Source of the DNA: Thelonectria olida
Taxonomy: Eukaryota; Ascomycota; Sordariomycetes; Hypocreales; Nectriaceae
Assembly: GCA_020736575.1 (NCBI GenBank)
Contig: JAGPYM010000094.1
Coordinates: forward strand, 1-64,000
DNA: 64,000 nt
Reading direction: 5' to 3'
This document shows positions 1-12,400 of the stretch, in pieces. Numbering within the stretch: the first letter of the stretch is position 1; the number at the start of each line of letters is the position of its first letter. The notes beneath the pieces were generated by a model that saw only the letters and a list, made by a program, of their open reading frames with translations, was not told where the DNA came from and ran no database searches. The position numbers and the translations under genes are program-made.

Positions 1-690
1 GTTAATTTTTTAATTTTATAATTAGACTAGTTTATTAATAGGTAAGTTATATTATATTAAGCATTATAAAAAAAAGTTTAAAAATAAATTAAATAAGTTT
101 AAAAGTAATTAAGCTAATATAAATAAGTAAAATAATTAAATAGAAAAATATATAAAAGAGTTAATTTTTATAATTAGTAATTTTTATTATTATATTAACT
201 CTTTTATCTATTTTTATACTTGGATTTTTATTTAAAAGCTAATTAAAAACCTTGTAAAAAAGCTTATTATAATAAATATAAGGCTAGGTTTTATTTATAT
301 TAACTTTTATTATATATTAATATTATACTTATTTTAATAAATAATAAAAGAGTTAATATAATAATTAAAATTACTAATTATAAAAAAGTATAATAAAAAA
401 TATTAGCTATTTTAAATTAATTAATATATTTAAAACTTAAATAGTAAAAAACTATTTATATAAAATTATATAAAAACTTTAATATAAGTTTAATAATAAA
501 ATATTTAAAAATATATTAAAATTAATACTTAAGTAAATATATATTATAATTAATATATAAAATTAATATATTAAATATTAATATAAATTATTTTATTTTC
601 TAGTTTTTAAGCTCTATTTTTATATAACTTATATATTTTTAATATATTATTTAAATATATAATATCTTATTAAAAGTTATATTATTATTA
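1..690. repeat. AT-rich RIP-type block
   Basis: This stretch is almost pure A and T, dense in TpA, and has no usable open frame on either strand. It is the same kind of sequence as the larger AT blocks further right and is most simply explained as repeat DNA eroded by repeat-induced point mutation. I see no gene in it. The change to balanced composition near 690 marks the promoter side of the F-box gene. Confidence 0.75.
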
Positions 691-770
691 AAAAAAGATA
701 AATGGATCTGAAAGTTGTTAGAACTTTTGCGCACCCACTATATACTGCCTAGGAAAGCCCCACTCGATAT

Positions 771-779
771 TATAAAAAG
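771..779 (+). promoter_or_regulatory. Probable TATA box of the F-box gene
   Basis: The sequence TATAAAAAG lies about 70 bp upstream of the ATG at 844, just after the AT block ends. The distance fits a fungal core promoter with a short 5' leader. In such AT-rich surroundings a TATA match alone is weak evidence. Confidence 0.4.
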
Positions 780-843
780 CTCATTCAGTTCTATACTAGA
801 CACTTCACTCAGTCCACTTTAAACAGCTCCCATTTACCCAAGT

Positions 844-2490
844 ATGGCCTCGGCAACCTCGTCTTCCTCCCCCAATTATCTGGGAGACTTTTCTCATATT
901 CCTCTCGAGATATGTAGGGAAATATTCTCCCGCTTACCGAATGGCGACATTAAGAACCTTCGCCTCACATCTTCATTCTTTAACGCCGCCTCTACACTGC
1001 GTTTCGACCGCATCTTTATCTCCGCCAACCCGCGCAACATCGAGGTTGTGCATGCCGTTGCCAACCATAATAAGTACCGTCAGAGCGTCAGTGAGATTGT
1101 CTGGGACGATGCAAGATTTGCGAATCCTAGGCCTCAGAGGACTTACTCCGGCCGTGATATCTCCTGGTCCGAAGAGGATGACTGCCCCAAGTGGTTTGCA
1201 CACGCCTGCAAGGAGAACATCCATATGCTGAAGACGTATAATGAGGACGATGTTGACCGTCCCGAAACTATCGCTCGGCAGAAGCAGCTCGACAATGCAA
1301 TGTCGCTCCCGAAGGCTTGGGCACTGCACGAAGAATTTAGACACCAGCAAGATCACGTCATCGCCATAGGCGCCGACCAGGATGCTTTTCGATACGCACT
1401 CGCACGCTTCCCCGCCGTCCGGACGATCACTATCACGCCAGCAGCCCACGGCGTTCTGTTCGCACCCCTCTACGCGACTCCGATGATCCGAAGCTTCCCT
1501 CCTGGCTTCGTCCATGCCGTCCCGCGTGGCTGGCCGACCGAATGGGGAAAGCGGCCAACAAGTATCCAGGCACCGCTCTGGGGCGATGCCGACGAGCAAA
1601 CCAAGGACCTGTGGCGGGGATTCCGTATTATCACTCGCATCTTGGCTCGGGAAGAACATCATGTCACCGACTTTGTTATTGATGTCCACCAGCTCACAAC
1701 AGGGCTCAACTGCCATATATTCGACCACCCATGCGAGGAGCTCGACAACTTCATGTGTGTCCTTGAGCGGCCGGGCTTCCGCCGCCTCGACCTGTCGCTT
1801 CTTGTTGGCGGCCTGGAGAGGTACGAGTGGATCTCATACCGCAGCGGCCGCCTGAAGGATGCGCTCAGCAAGGCTTCTGACTTGGAGCACATTAGTCTTC
1901 ACACTGACCTTGACAAGGATGTGGACGGGGCAGGACCTGGACTAACAGAGCACTTTGTGCCATTGCGCACCATCTTTCCTATCGAGAAGTGGTCGCGGCT
2001 GCAACACTTTGGCCTGTCGCACTTCCTTGTGATCAAGTCTGACCTTATTTCGTTCCTTGCCGCTTTACCGAACACATTGCGCACAGTCGAATTAAGTTAT
2101 TTGTCGTTTCTTGGAAACAACGACGATCACGCAAGCCTTCTCAATGACATGCGCAACACACTAGGCTGGAGGCATAAGGCTCCTGGGGACAGACCTCGCG
2201 TCTCCATGGCAGTGCATACAAGACCGGCTAGGATAGGACGGACGGTGTGGATCGACAATGAAGTCCATTCGTTCCTCTACGAAGACGGAGACAACCCGTT
2301 TGGAAAAGAAGCCATGCCGGAATCAGACACGATATTTCTTGGAACAGGCATCGAAACAGACGAGTTCGACCCCAGCTACAGGCGGCCTTATGCGCATAAC
2401 ATGTATTTGGCGGAGCTCGGGATCACGAGGCTAGATGAATATGAATTGGAGTGTGTGGCCCATGGGCTATCATACAGAGACTTTATGTAG
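844..2490 (+). CDS. F-box domain protein
   Basis: Uninterrupted 548-residue frame. Residues about 14-55 fit an F-box: FSHIPLEICREIFSRLP followed by LRLTSSFFNAAS, the usual pattern of a short hydrophobic helix, a proline and a conserved serine/leucine tail. F-box proteins bind Skp1 and recruit substrates to SCF ubiquitin ligases; the rest of the chain is the presumed substrate-binding part and shows no repeat I can name. Filamentous fungi carry large, variable families of such proteins with a divergent C-terminus. The start follows a probable TATA box, and base composition is normal, unlike the AT DNA to its left. No intron is needed. The substrate is unknown. Confidence 0.8.
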   Translation: MASATSSSSPNYLGDFSHIPLEICREIFSRLPNGDIKNLRLTSSFFNAASTLRFDRIFISANPRNIEVVHAVANHNKYRQSVSEIVWDDARFANPRPQRTYSGRDISWSEEDDCPKWFAHACKENIHMLKTYNEDDVDRPETIARQKQLDNAMSLPKAWALHEEFRHQQDHVIAIGADQDAFRYALARFPAVRTITITPAAHGVLFAPLYATPMIRSFPPGFVHAVPRGWPTEWGKRPTSIQAPLWGDADEQTKDLWRGFRIITRILAREEHHVTDFVIDVHQLTTGLNCHIFDHPCEELDNFMCVLERPGFRRLDLSLLVGGLERYEWISYRSGRLKDALSKASDLEHISLHTDLDKDVDGAGPGLTEHFVPLRTIFPIEKWSRLQHFGLSHFLVIKSDLISFLAALPNTLRTVELSYLSFLGNNDDHASLLNDMRNTLGWRHKAPGDRPRVSMAVHTRPARIGRTVWIDNEVHSFLYEDGDNPFGKEAMPESDTIFLGTGIETDEFDPSYRRPYAHNMYLAELGITRLDEYELECVAHGLSYRDFM

Positions 2491-2702
2491 AATGTAGAGT
2501 AAGGAAACGAAGGAGCAGTGGAGGATGTAGAGAAAGGCGCGGCGGGTAGATAACAAAAGGCCTGGGAGAATGTAACTAGTCGATCGTTGATGGAATCAAG
2601 CGAAGAGTCTTGATCTGAATCTCGATGTACGCAATCTGCGTCAACTTCCCGTAGGTAGTACGCAGCAATCCCGACTTTTCCCACCCAAGAACCAAGTCCG
2701 CC

Positions 2703-4395
2703 TTACGCCGTCGTCGTTGCTGCAGCCGTGACTCCAATGCACACGTAGACATCCAGCTCAAGGTCGGAGCAGTCTGTACCAACCGCTGGATTCCACGAGT
2801 AAAAGGCATCCAGACTGATGCCGTTGGCCTGAGCAAGGTTCCAGCAGCCACCGCCTGAGACGACCTTGTGGAAGCTCTTGCAGGAAGTGGTCATGCCAGA
2901 TTGTATGGGGCTTGGCGTGGTGATGCCGCTGGCGCTGGATGTAGTAGTGACGGATTGCGTAGCCGTACTAGTCACCGGCTTGGTGGTGCTCGTGGTATCG
3001 CTGGCCCATTCGGGCATGCCGTAGGGAACGCCTCCCGAGTAGGTGGAGATGCAGTAGTACGTGCCGAGGCTCATACCTGTGCAAGTCGCGCCAACAGCCG
3101 GGTTCATGGCATAGAACTCGTCAATGACCATGTGAACTGTCAACAACAGCGACTCGCAGTCATCGTAGTTCTCGATCTGGTACCACCTTGTGCAATTGGC
3201 GACCTCGCCTCCCGCACGGGGACTGGGAGTCTCTAGGATTTCTCCGTCAGAAGCTGCGGCGTGGCAGGGGTTAGTTGAACAAATTTCTATCACGTGGGGT
3301 TGAGTAAGTGACGGCCAACTGACCGTCTGTGGCAGACGTGAGGCCGACGCAATAGGACGAGCTCTCAGCGACGGTGCAATCATATGCACAGACATTGGTC
3401 GATGCAACCTCGGTTGAGCTGGCCGTTGCAGTGATGGCGCTGTCAGCCGCGATGGAAGAGTCGTCAGTGGCGTTCTTGGCCAGAGAAGGGTTCCAGAGAA
3501 CAAGTTCCTGTTGTCTTTAGGGTTTGATGGGCAATGCCAGTTCAATATCTGGAGACTTACCTGGGAGGAAATCTCGTACAACCATGCCAACGTCCAGCAA
3601 CCGGCAGCTGCGTTATCCGTGACATTTGCGAACCATATGTATCTGAACGCTCTAATTAGATATATTCGCGCGCACACGGGGGCAACAGGGCAGACATACT
3701 CCTCACAGTCCCGTCGCGTGCCATTGGCCAGCGGAATTACGTAGCTTCTCGAGTCGTCTATGGTGGAAGGCTTGGTAGCATTGAGTATCCTAGTCATCTC
3801 AGTCTCGTCCCACTCCACGGTCGACGTTCCAACCGTAGTTGTGCCTCCATATCCCGAGTCCGTAGTGATGGTGCCTACTGCCTGAATGCAATAACTGTAG
3901 TCGAGCCAGAGGTTGGTGCAGTTCCTCCAGACTTGGGGATTCAGGAAGAGGCTACATAGGGTTATATTAGCTCTGGCATGATGAAAGAAACCTGCTAGGC
4001 TTTGGGAAGCTCACAAATCATCCAGGGTGATGCTAGAGGTGGCTAGCAGAACGGCGCAGTCATCTCCCTCTTCGACGACGTAATACTTGCCACAATACCT
4101 AGATGTCTCATTCGGAACCATTGTCGGTACAGGGCTGCGTTATATTAGAACAGGGTCGTAGAGAAAAGAATACTTGGACCTTATATAGTAGTAGTAAAAG
4201 ATGTAGTTACCCCTTGCGTATTAGAAGGCATAGAATAGTCTCCCTTAGGATTGCTAACACAGATTTTCATGCCCTCGAGCTTACTTAGTATACTGCAGCG
4301 CAGAATTAGCTTTGCTATTTAAATAAGTTAATAACTTCCATACACTTACGAGCATAACAACTTAATATCCGGGTTCCAAGATATAATCTGGCCTT
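2703..4395 (-). CDS. Multi-LysM domain protein, 5' end lost in AT-rich DNA
   Basis: Spliced minus-strand gene. Exons by eye: 4350-~4395, 4211-4292, 4015-4134, 3561-3951, 3324-3507, 2703-3253, with GT..AG introns of 53-76 bp that keep frame. The product has about five LysM-like units with the family signature of a WNP-type motif flanked by cysteines: SWNPDI near 4370, LFLNPQV near 3935, LVLWNPSL near 3495, YAMNPAVG near 3110 and YSWNPAVG near 2790. LysM binds chitin and other N-acetylglucosamine polymers, and secreted fungal LysM proteins shield hyphae or block host chitin sensing. Ser/Thr-rich linkers separate the last units. The reading frame cannot be followed beyond about 4400, where an in-frame TAG and AT-rich sequence appear, so the signal peptide is not seen. 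Either a first exon lies further upstream or the 5' end has been destroyed by RIP. The central unit is degenerate and may hide another small intron. Confidence 0.75.
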
Positions 4396-4439
4396 GCATT
4401 AGTGTTCGCGGCTATTTTAGTGAAAGAGGAGACCCCAGT

Positions 4440-6720
4440 CGGTTTCCCAGGTACCCTGCGCTATAAGATTGGCAGGTAGCGTGATATAGTATAGGTGGGG
4501 TCGTTTTGCTATTAAAGTGAAAGAGGATTTAAGTAAAAGAGAAAATAAAAAGGAGATACTAATTAGTTAGGATTAGTTAGTATAAGAATTAGATCCCCCC
4601 TACTAAGCTATTAAAAAAGAGGTTTAAATAGATAATTAAATAAGTTTTAATTAATAGTTAAATTAGAAAAAAGAGGAAAAAAAAAAGAAAAAAAGAAAAA
4701 GAAAAAAAAAAGAAAAAGAAGGTAAGAAGTAAAAAAGTTAAAAATATTATTATACCTAATAGTATTTTAATAATATTTCTAATAGATTAGTAAGTAAACT
4801 TTTAATAAAATAGACCTTTTTAATTTAAATTAATTATTAAATTATTTTTAATTAATATTAATTAGAAAAAGAAAAAAGGAAGGGGGTTTTAAAAGAAAAA
4901 GAAAAAAAAAAGGATTTAAAATATTAATTTTAAGCACTTATAATATAAAACTTAATAGGTTTTTATATAATTTAAACTCTTAGGTTATTATTTACTAATA
5001 ATATTAAATATACTTAATTTTTAAAAAAGCTAGTTAGAGGAGCTACTTATAGGCCGAGCTATATTAAATAAGAAATAATAAGCTAAAATTAATAATAAAA
5101 CTACTTTCTAATTATAATTTATATTTTATTAAGGAATTATAATAATAAAAGGCTAATAATAGTAAGCTTTATTAATAGATTAAAAGTCTTACTAATTATA
5201 ATAGCTACTATTATTTTTATAAAAGTTATAATTATAATATATAATAGCTTTAAAAAATATATAATTATATACTAATATATAAAAAGAAAGCCTTATAATA
5301 TAATTATAATATACTATTTTAAATTATATACTAGCTTTAAATATATTTTACTATTAAAAGCTATATTAATTACTTTATAATTAAGGGCCTATTACTATTA
5401 CTATTAATACCTATTTCTAGCTAGGGGGGTTTAATACTAGGTCTCCTTATATTACTATTATTATAAAAGGAAGGAAAGCTTTTTAATAAGCTTAAGGCTA
5501 ATATTACTTAAATAGCTTATAATTTTAATAAGAAGGCTAAGATTATATAAGCAATTAAAGAGTCCTAGGTAAATTAAGTCCCCTAGCATATTTATATTAG
5601 TTTTTTAACCTATTTATAAGGCTTTTAAAATATTAAAATCTAGTTGTCTTACTTACTTCTATTTAATAAGACTATTAATAAAAATAGCTATAATAAAAAA
5701 AATACTATTACTAACCTTATATATATTATTTTAATAGTAAAAGTAACCTTATAAAATATATATAAGCTTTATAATAATAAGTTATTTAATTATAAAATAA
5801 TATAGTAATAAGTAAAGCAGTTAAGTAAGTTTTAAAATAATAGTAATAGCTTTAAGTTAAAAGGTACTTATAGCTTTTATAACTTTAAAAATAAATTCTT
5901 TCTAATATTATACTTTTATTAAATAAAATAGCTACTTTATTTATTACTACTAAATTATTTTTTATAAAAATAGCTACTTTATAAAAAATAGTAAAAACTA
6001 AATATTATTATAAAATATTATTAAAATAACCCTTTAATAGTAGTAAGTTATAAACTATACTATTAATATATTATAAATATAAAATAAGTAAGTAAAAAAC
6101 TAATTACTTTTTAATTAAAAAGAGAATATTAAGTATAATATTAAGTTAAAATATACTATTTATAACTTTTATATAGATTTAGTTTACTAGTCTATTAAAA
6201 GTTAGCTATTTTAATTAATTATTTTTAGCTTTTATATTATATTAAGCTAGAAAAAGGCATTTATTTAATAAGAGTTAAAAAATAAGGAGAATAATAATAA
6301 GTTATAAAATAGGTAATATATATAATATAAGCTAGATAATTTTAATAGTAATTTATTTACTTTTATATAAACTGCCCAACTTATACTTTTTAATTTTATT
6401 TACTTTTAAAAGTAAAATAAAAAAAATCAGATCTTAATATAATTAAGCCAGCCTAGGGTTATTTAAAGAGAGAGATTATAAAAAGGGAGCTCTAAAAACC
6501 TAGTAAGAGGCTATTTAAGCCTAGTAGGCAGCTTAAAAAGAGCTTTTATAAGAGAAAATCCAGGCTTAAATAGAATAAATTCCTAAATATATCTAAAAGG
6601 TTATAAAGTTAAAAGGAGGAAATAAATACTAAGAGGGTCGGGCAAAGAGAGTCAGAAATAGGGGAGTCGGAAATAGCATTTAAAATATTAACTATTTTCC
6701 TTTTTAGCTAGTGTTATTTT
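4440..6720. repeat. AT-rich RIP-type block
   Basis: More than 2 kb of AT-rich, TpA-dense sequence with stop codons in every frame and A-rich purine runs near 4680-4720. I see no supported gene. It separates the LysM gene from the HET gene and truncates readable sequence on the LysM side. Confidence 0.75.
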
Positions 6721-6763
6721 TAGCGTTAGCAAGGACTTTTAAGCTCGACATCTGTACTGAGGA

Positions 6764-9400
6764 ATGAGGCCAGACGGCGAGTGGGGTTCAGATCACGACA
6801 GCGTGTCCGCGATAACACCTTTTAAAGTCCCACTCAACTGGCCCAATCCATTGATTTTTGTTGTGTCAGCCCTGCTAATCCACCGATCTGACGTCGCGAC
6901 AAAGATTCTAGACGACCCTACCGTCTCGAGAAATTTTATTGCGCCTGAAGACATGGGTGACATCCTGTATTCAGTCCGTTCGAAGAGTCACATCGTTCGT
7001 TTCGGCAACAGTCCGCATCTACCTGAGTGCGATTTCACCACATTGCCGAGCGCAATTTCGCCACCCGCGCCATACGAAGGAGACGAACAGTCTCTCTGCG
7101 CTAGATGCAAAGACGTTGAGCTAGATGGCCAGCCTCGGGAGTACTTTGACATTTGGTCCATTCATCTCGGCGACCTTTGCGCTATCATCAAGACGTCCGA
7201 CTGTGCGCTTTGCCGAGCAGTCGTAAAAGCCATGTCGCCGATTCTAACACAATCTGTGCTGGACTACGCCGAGGACAGCGAGAATACCCTTCGTGTGTTC
7301 TTGAGTCCGTCGAACATCGATGCAGCTCTCAAAATTTTCTTATGGAACTTTGGGCCAGATGGAAAATTCAAGAATATCGAAGAGTCAATTTCTTGGGAGA
7401 TCATGTCATATGAGCCCTTATTGCGTATCGACCTGGACTACTTGCACAAGAGCAAACTGTTTAACAATGCAGAGCAACGCCCATCTCGCCCGGCTAAGAG
7501 GCTGCAGCAGGGGTCCTGTGACATCTATTCAATGAAGCATCATCTACAAAGGTGCATAGAGCACCATAAGGATACCTGCGAAAGAAAGCGTCATTTACCC
7601 CACGAGGCAGCCAACACCTCGCCTTTGTCAGATCAATGGCCACAGAACCTCCGCGTCATTGATGTAAATGGTCTGCGAGTCATCCCTGCGCCACCGAACT
7701 GCCGTTACATCGCACTGTCATATGTATGGGACCACGTCAACAAAACCCGTTTCATCCAGGCAACCAAAGCATCGTTCCGGGATATCTGCGCCCCTCAAGG
7801 CCTGCCTGAATCACACCTACCTCAAACAGTCTTGGACGCAATCCATATCTGTCTGCAGCTAGACGAGCAATATCTCTGGGTAGATTCTCTGTGCATCATT
7901 CAGGACGACCCTGAGGACATCGCCAGACAGATATCCCAGATGGACAAAGTTTATAGTCTCGCAACAGCAACCATAGTGGCGGCAAGCGGAACCGATCCAA
8001 GCAGTGGCATTGCCTGCTTACGCTCCCGTGATCCTCCGCAAGTTGAATGCTCTGTTCGAGGAATCCGCTATATTGCCAGTGAACCTCCTCTCAGCCGTGT
8101 CATTGAAAAGACGTTGTGGAACACGAGAGGATGGACCTACCAAGAATTCATTTTGTCCCGGAGACTTATCATCTTCACATCCACCCAACTATTCTTCGTC
8201 TGCGCCGTCGACACAGCCGCAGAAGATACAATCTACCACGACCCTGCAGATTCCGGTGCTCATCCGAGCTCCTACCTACATAATCTCCGCACTTGGACCT
8301 TGCCCGGCGATCCCCTTGCTGATTCGTGCTGGATACTGTATAATAGCGCGATCGCGGAATATACTAAACGAGAACTCACATGTATCTCGGATAGACTCCC
8401 CGCCATCTCCGGGGTACTCCGGTCTCTCGGCCTATATTGCAACGACGTCTTCCTTTGCGGACTCCCGGTGAAGCAATTCCCCTATTGTCTGCTTTGGCAT
8501 CCGTCTGGGTCCTCACGGCGATACGACAAGTGGCCCAGTTGGAGTTGGGCGGGATGGACGGGCCAAGCGTGGAACCCAGCTATCGGGGCGGTTCAAGCGC
8601 AGTGGGGACGTGGACCGAGAACATTTAGATCAGTTCTCGAGGACCTGAGGTTTCGCAGTGCGAACGGGGTTGAGTCGCCTATAGACCAAACCCCCTCAGA
8701 CGACGAGCTCATGAACTGGCTCAATGACTCCCCGCGGAGGTCTCGCCACAGCAAGCCCATGTCCACTCGCCAGGGTGCCCCCAATCTAGCCGGGGACGAC
8801 GTAACTTTTGGTCACCTTCTTTTCCGATCGCAGTCAACATTCCTATCGATCGCCCCGCAAAGCAAACCTCCCGGAGACGCCCCATCCGATCCAACACTCC
8901 GCAAATACCGCATTCTGCGAGATGAAAACTGGATCGGCACCATATTCCTGACCCATGAGTGTGCAGCATCCTATCCGACTACAACACATGACTGTGAATT
9001 CATCCAGCTGACCAACTGCGCCATAAACATCCACGACCTGGCGTCCAATTTGCTCAGGGGCTTCCGTGACTGGGACAGTCCCATGCCAGCTCGCCGAATC
9101 CACCATAAAACCCAGGAGCCGGCGATCTTTGACCGCCGGTATTACAAGTCTGCGATGTTTCATAGTCAGGTGGAGTTCCAAATGCGGGAGCACTGTACGT
9201 TTGGCAATGATCTTTGGGAATTTCCGATGGATGAGAGGTTCGACAGGGATCTACATCCCGGGATGCCTGAGCCTCCTAAGATATACCTGAGTCATATTAT
9301 GTTGCTTGAAAGGAGAGGCGACGTTGTCTATCGTAAGGCTGTTGGGCTTACTGTACAAGGAGCGGTAGAGTGGTTCCCGGTGGACTTTTGTCTTGGATAA
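6764..9400 (+). CDS. HET domain (heterokaryon incompatibility) protein
   Basis: Single 878-residue frame; an in-frame TGA at 6758-6760 makes the ATG at 6764 the first possible start. The HET domain spans roughly residues 310-460 and shows its signature blocks: YIALSYVWDHV (about 314), YLWVDSLCIIQDD (about 370) and RGWTYQEFILSRRLI (about 453). An N-terminal cysteine-bearing stretch (CARCKDVEL near 107) precedes it. HET proteins mediate non-self recognition and programmed cell death when unlike fungal individuals fuse; the domain acts as the effector module. The C-terminal third carries no family I recognise. The gene sits alone between two AT-rich RIP-type blocks yet has normal composition and no broken codons, so it appears intact. 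The partner or allele it responds to cannot be told from sequence. Confidence 0.88.
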   Translation: MRPDGEWGSDHDSVSAITPFKVPLNWPNPLIFVVSALLIHRSDVATKILDDPTVSRNFIAPEDMGDILYSVRSKSHIVRFGNSPHLPECDFTTLPSAISPPAPYEGDEQSLCARCKDVELDGQPREYFDIWSIHLGDLCAIIKTSDCALCRAVVKAMSPILTQSVLDYAEDSENTLRVFLSPSNIDAALKIFLWNFGPDGKFKNIEESISWEIMSYEPLLRIDLDYLHKSKLFNNAEQRPSRPAKRLQQGSCDIYSMKHHLQRCIEHHKDTCERKRHLPHEAANTSPLSDQWPQNLRVIDVNGLRVIPAPPNCRYIALSYVWDHVNKTRFIQATKASFRDICAPQGLPESHLPQTVLDAIHICLQLDEQYLWVDSLCIIQDDPEDIARQISQMDKVYSLATATIVAASGTDPSSGIACLRSRDPPQVECSVRGIRYIASEPPLSRVIEKTLWNTRGWTYQEFILSRRLIIFTSTQLFFVCAVDTAAEDTIYHDPADSGAHPSSYLHNLRTWTLPGDPLADSCWILYNSAIAEYTKRELTCISDRLPAISGVLRSLGLYCNDVFLCGLPVKQFPYCLLWHPSGSSRRYDKWPSWSWAGWTGQAWNPAIGAVQAQWGRGPRTFRSVLEDLRFRSANGVESPIDQTPSDDELMNWLNDSPRRSRHSKPMSTRQGAPNLAGDDVTFGHLLFRSQSTFLSIAPQSKPPGDAPSDPTLRKYRILRDENWIGTIFLTHECAASYPTTTHDCEFIQLTNCAINIHDLASNLLRGFRDWDSPMPARRIHHKTQEPAIFDRRYYKSAMFHSQVEFQMREHCTFGNDLWEFPMDERFDRDLHPGMPEPPKIYLSHIMLLERRGDVVYRKAVGLTVQGAVEWFPVDFCLG

Positions 9401-12400
9401 CGACGACCAGCGGCCTACTACTACTACTGTACCAAGGGTGCACTGTATTTCGATGAAATACAACCAAACTGGTCCGTGCACGTCGTCTTCTTCCTCTGGT
9501 TTCATCGAAACAAGAGGGACCGGTCCGGCAAGCGGCCCGCCAAAGGAAGCCTAGAGGAACTGTTCTAGCGTAAATTGAGCTGGTGAAGGAGTGCTGCTTC
9601 TAGGTACTGCAATATGTTAGACGTGACGTGTATTCGTTCTATTAATTCAAATTAGTGTATTTATACTATGCCGTTTGTTAGATTTCTGCCCCTAAAGGAT
9701 GTGCTATTTTTATATATAATCTCTATATTAGATAGGTAGCCTAGAGTCTTATTATAGGCCTTAGTAAAAAGAGGGGAAATATTAAAATTGCTATATAAAA
9801 GAATATAAAAGAAGTATTATAATTATTATTAATAATAGGTATATACTAGACTATTTAATTAATTAAATAGCTTTATTTTTAGTACTTTTATATTACTTAT
9901 TTCTTATTAATTAGTTAATTTAATTTAAATAATAATTTATTTTATTTTATAAGTTTTATATATTTAATATTAAAAAGTTATTATAAATATAAAGCTTTTT
10001 AAACTAATTTTATAAGTTACTATTAAGAAATATTTTAAAAAGAAATAAGTAAAAGTAATTTTATTAATTATTATTAAAAATCTAGTAATATAAATATACC
10101 CTTCTTTTTCCTATTATATTTCTTTTATTTCTATTTAACTTAAGGGTATTTTACTTTTTTCTTTTATATATTAAAGTAAGAGAAATAAAAGTAAGTTAAT
10201 TATTTAATATTTATTTTATATTTAAATTACTATTTATATAATTACTATTTAAATTGCAAGTTAATTAAAATAATAAATATAAAAGAAATAAAATATATTT
10301 AAATTTAAAGTTATAAGTACTAGGCTAATATTAGCTATAATTAGATTTAATAATATATATTTTTCTTTAGGGCTAGTTAGTAATTTAATTGCCTTATAAT
10401 TTAACTATTTTAATAAAAGTAATAGAAATATAGCTCTTTTTAATAAAAATATCTTTTAATTTTAAGTTATAAATAAAAATAAGTTTTTACTAGTAATACT
10501 CCTAAGGCTAGCTAGTTATTATAATATAAGTAATTTATTAATAAAATTAAATAATATAAATATAAGTGTATTATATATAAATAAAGCATTTTACCTAATA
10601 AATTTCTAATTATTAAAAAGAATTATTAAAATTTAAATAGTAAAATTAATAATTAAAATACTTTAAATAAGCTTATAATTAAAAACTTTTAAAATATAAC
10701 TATTATATACAATTTATAATCTTTTAAAAAAGGGATTTATAGCTTATTATATCTATTTAAATAAAAAACTTTATAATTATTATTTTATAAAAAAAGTAAA
10801 AGAATATAATATATATATATACTTTTATAAGGGGGGCAGTCGTTTTTTAATATTAAATAAAAACCTAATTTTAAAAATATTAAAGCTTTTATTAGTAACT
10901 TAAATTAAATATTCTTTTTAATATAAAAGGTATTTAAATTAATAGAACTAGTAAGAAATATATATATTAAAAAGCTTAGCTAGAAAGCACTTTTATTACT
11001 ACTATTAAAAAGTTAAAAAATAATATTATAAAAGTATTAATATAAATAAATAGTATAAGTATAAGGTAAGAGAAAATATAAAATTAAACTACTATTATAT
11101 AATAGTATTAATATAACTTATATAAATTAAATTTCTTTTATTTTCTATTTATTTAAACTTATATTATAAAAGGTTAGTTTATTTAAAAAAAGTTAAATAA
11201 TTATAATAAACTATTTTTTTTCTATTAGTTCTTTTTTAAAATTACTATTTTTATAATAATTTAGTTAATTTCTAATAAATAAAACTAAAAGGTTTTAAGT
11301 TTATATTAATAAAGAGATTAAAGTATTAAAGTTTATATAATATAATAAGTTATTATATTTAATAATATATTTAAAATAAATAAGTATAACTAAGTTATAT
11401 TAAAAGATAAAAGGTTATATTTTATTTATTATATTAAATAAATATATTTATATTTTAAGAGTATATTTATAAGCTTATTAAGTAAAGGTAAGTCTAGTTA
11501 AATAGCTTATTATAAGTAAGTAAATTGGAAGTTTTAACTTACTTATATAAAGTGAGTTTAAAATTTAATATTATATAAAAACTAAGTATATTATAATTTT
11601 ACTAAGTATAACTATTTAGTTTTAGCCTAGGCTATAATATAATATTTTCCCTCTTATTAATTATATTTTTATAATTATTTTTAAAACTATTTCTTATATA
11701 AGTATTAGTATATTTCTAACTTGCTTTTTTAATTATCTTTTTTATATATTAATAAAATATTTAGTTATATTTTAAAGTATTTTTTAAAATCTTATAATAT
11801 TTTTAAATTTATAATAAGTAAACTAATTCTAGCTACTTTTATAAAAGGTTTTAAAGTTTTTATTTTTATTATAAATATATTAGTTTATATTATAGCTATT
11901 AAAAAATTAATTTTAAAAATAATACTTTATTTCTATTATATTTCTTATAAGTATATATATAAAATATTAAATAATAGTTTTAAAAAGTATAGTTTTTATA
12001 CTAATAGAAGTTATTTTTATAATATAATTAGTATTTCTTTTTATTTTTATAAGTATATTTATTTTAAACTTTTATATCTTTTTTTATTAAATAAAAATAG
12101 TAATTTATATTATTTTTAAAGTAAAACGCTTTAATAAGAAAGAGTTAAAATTAAAAGAGAAGTTTTTTAAAAAGTAAGCTACTTTTTAAGCTATTTAAGT
12201 AAAGTTTAATTAGTTTTTAAATCTTTTAAAGTATGCGTGCTATTAGTATTAATTTTTAGTAATAAGGAGTTATAAAATAACTTATTAGAGTTTTAAGTTA
12301 TTAGAAAAATTAGAGTTATTAAAATAAATAGAATATAAAGCTATTATAAATTTTTAATTATTAGTTTATATTAATATTATTAATTAAAATTCTATTAATT

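Noticed and set aside
973..1728. 251-codon minus-strand frame opposite the F-box gene
   Set aside because: Shadow of the real plus-strand gene with no family resemblance.
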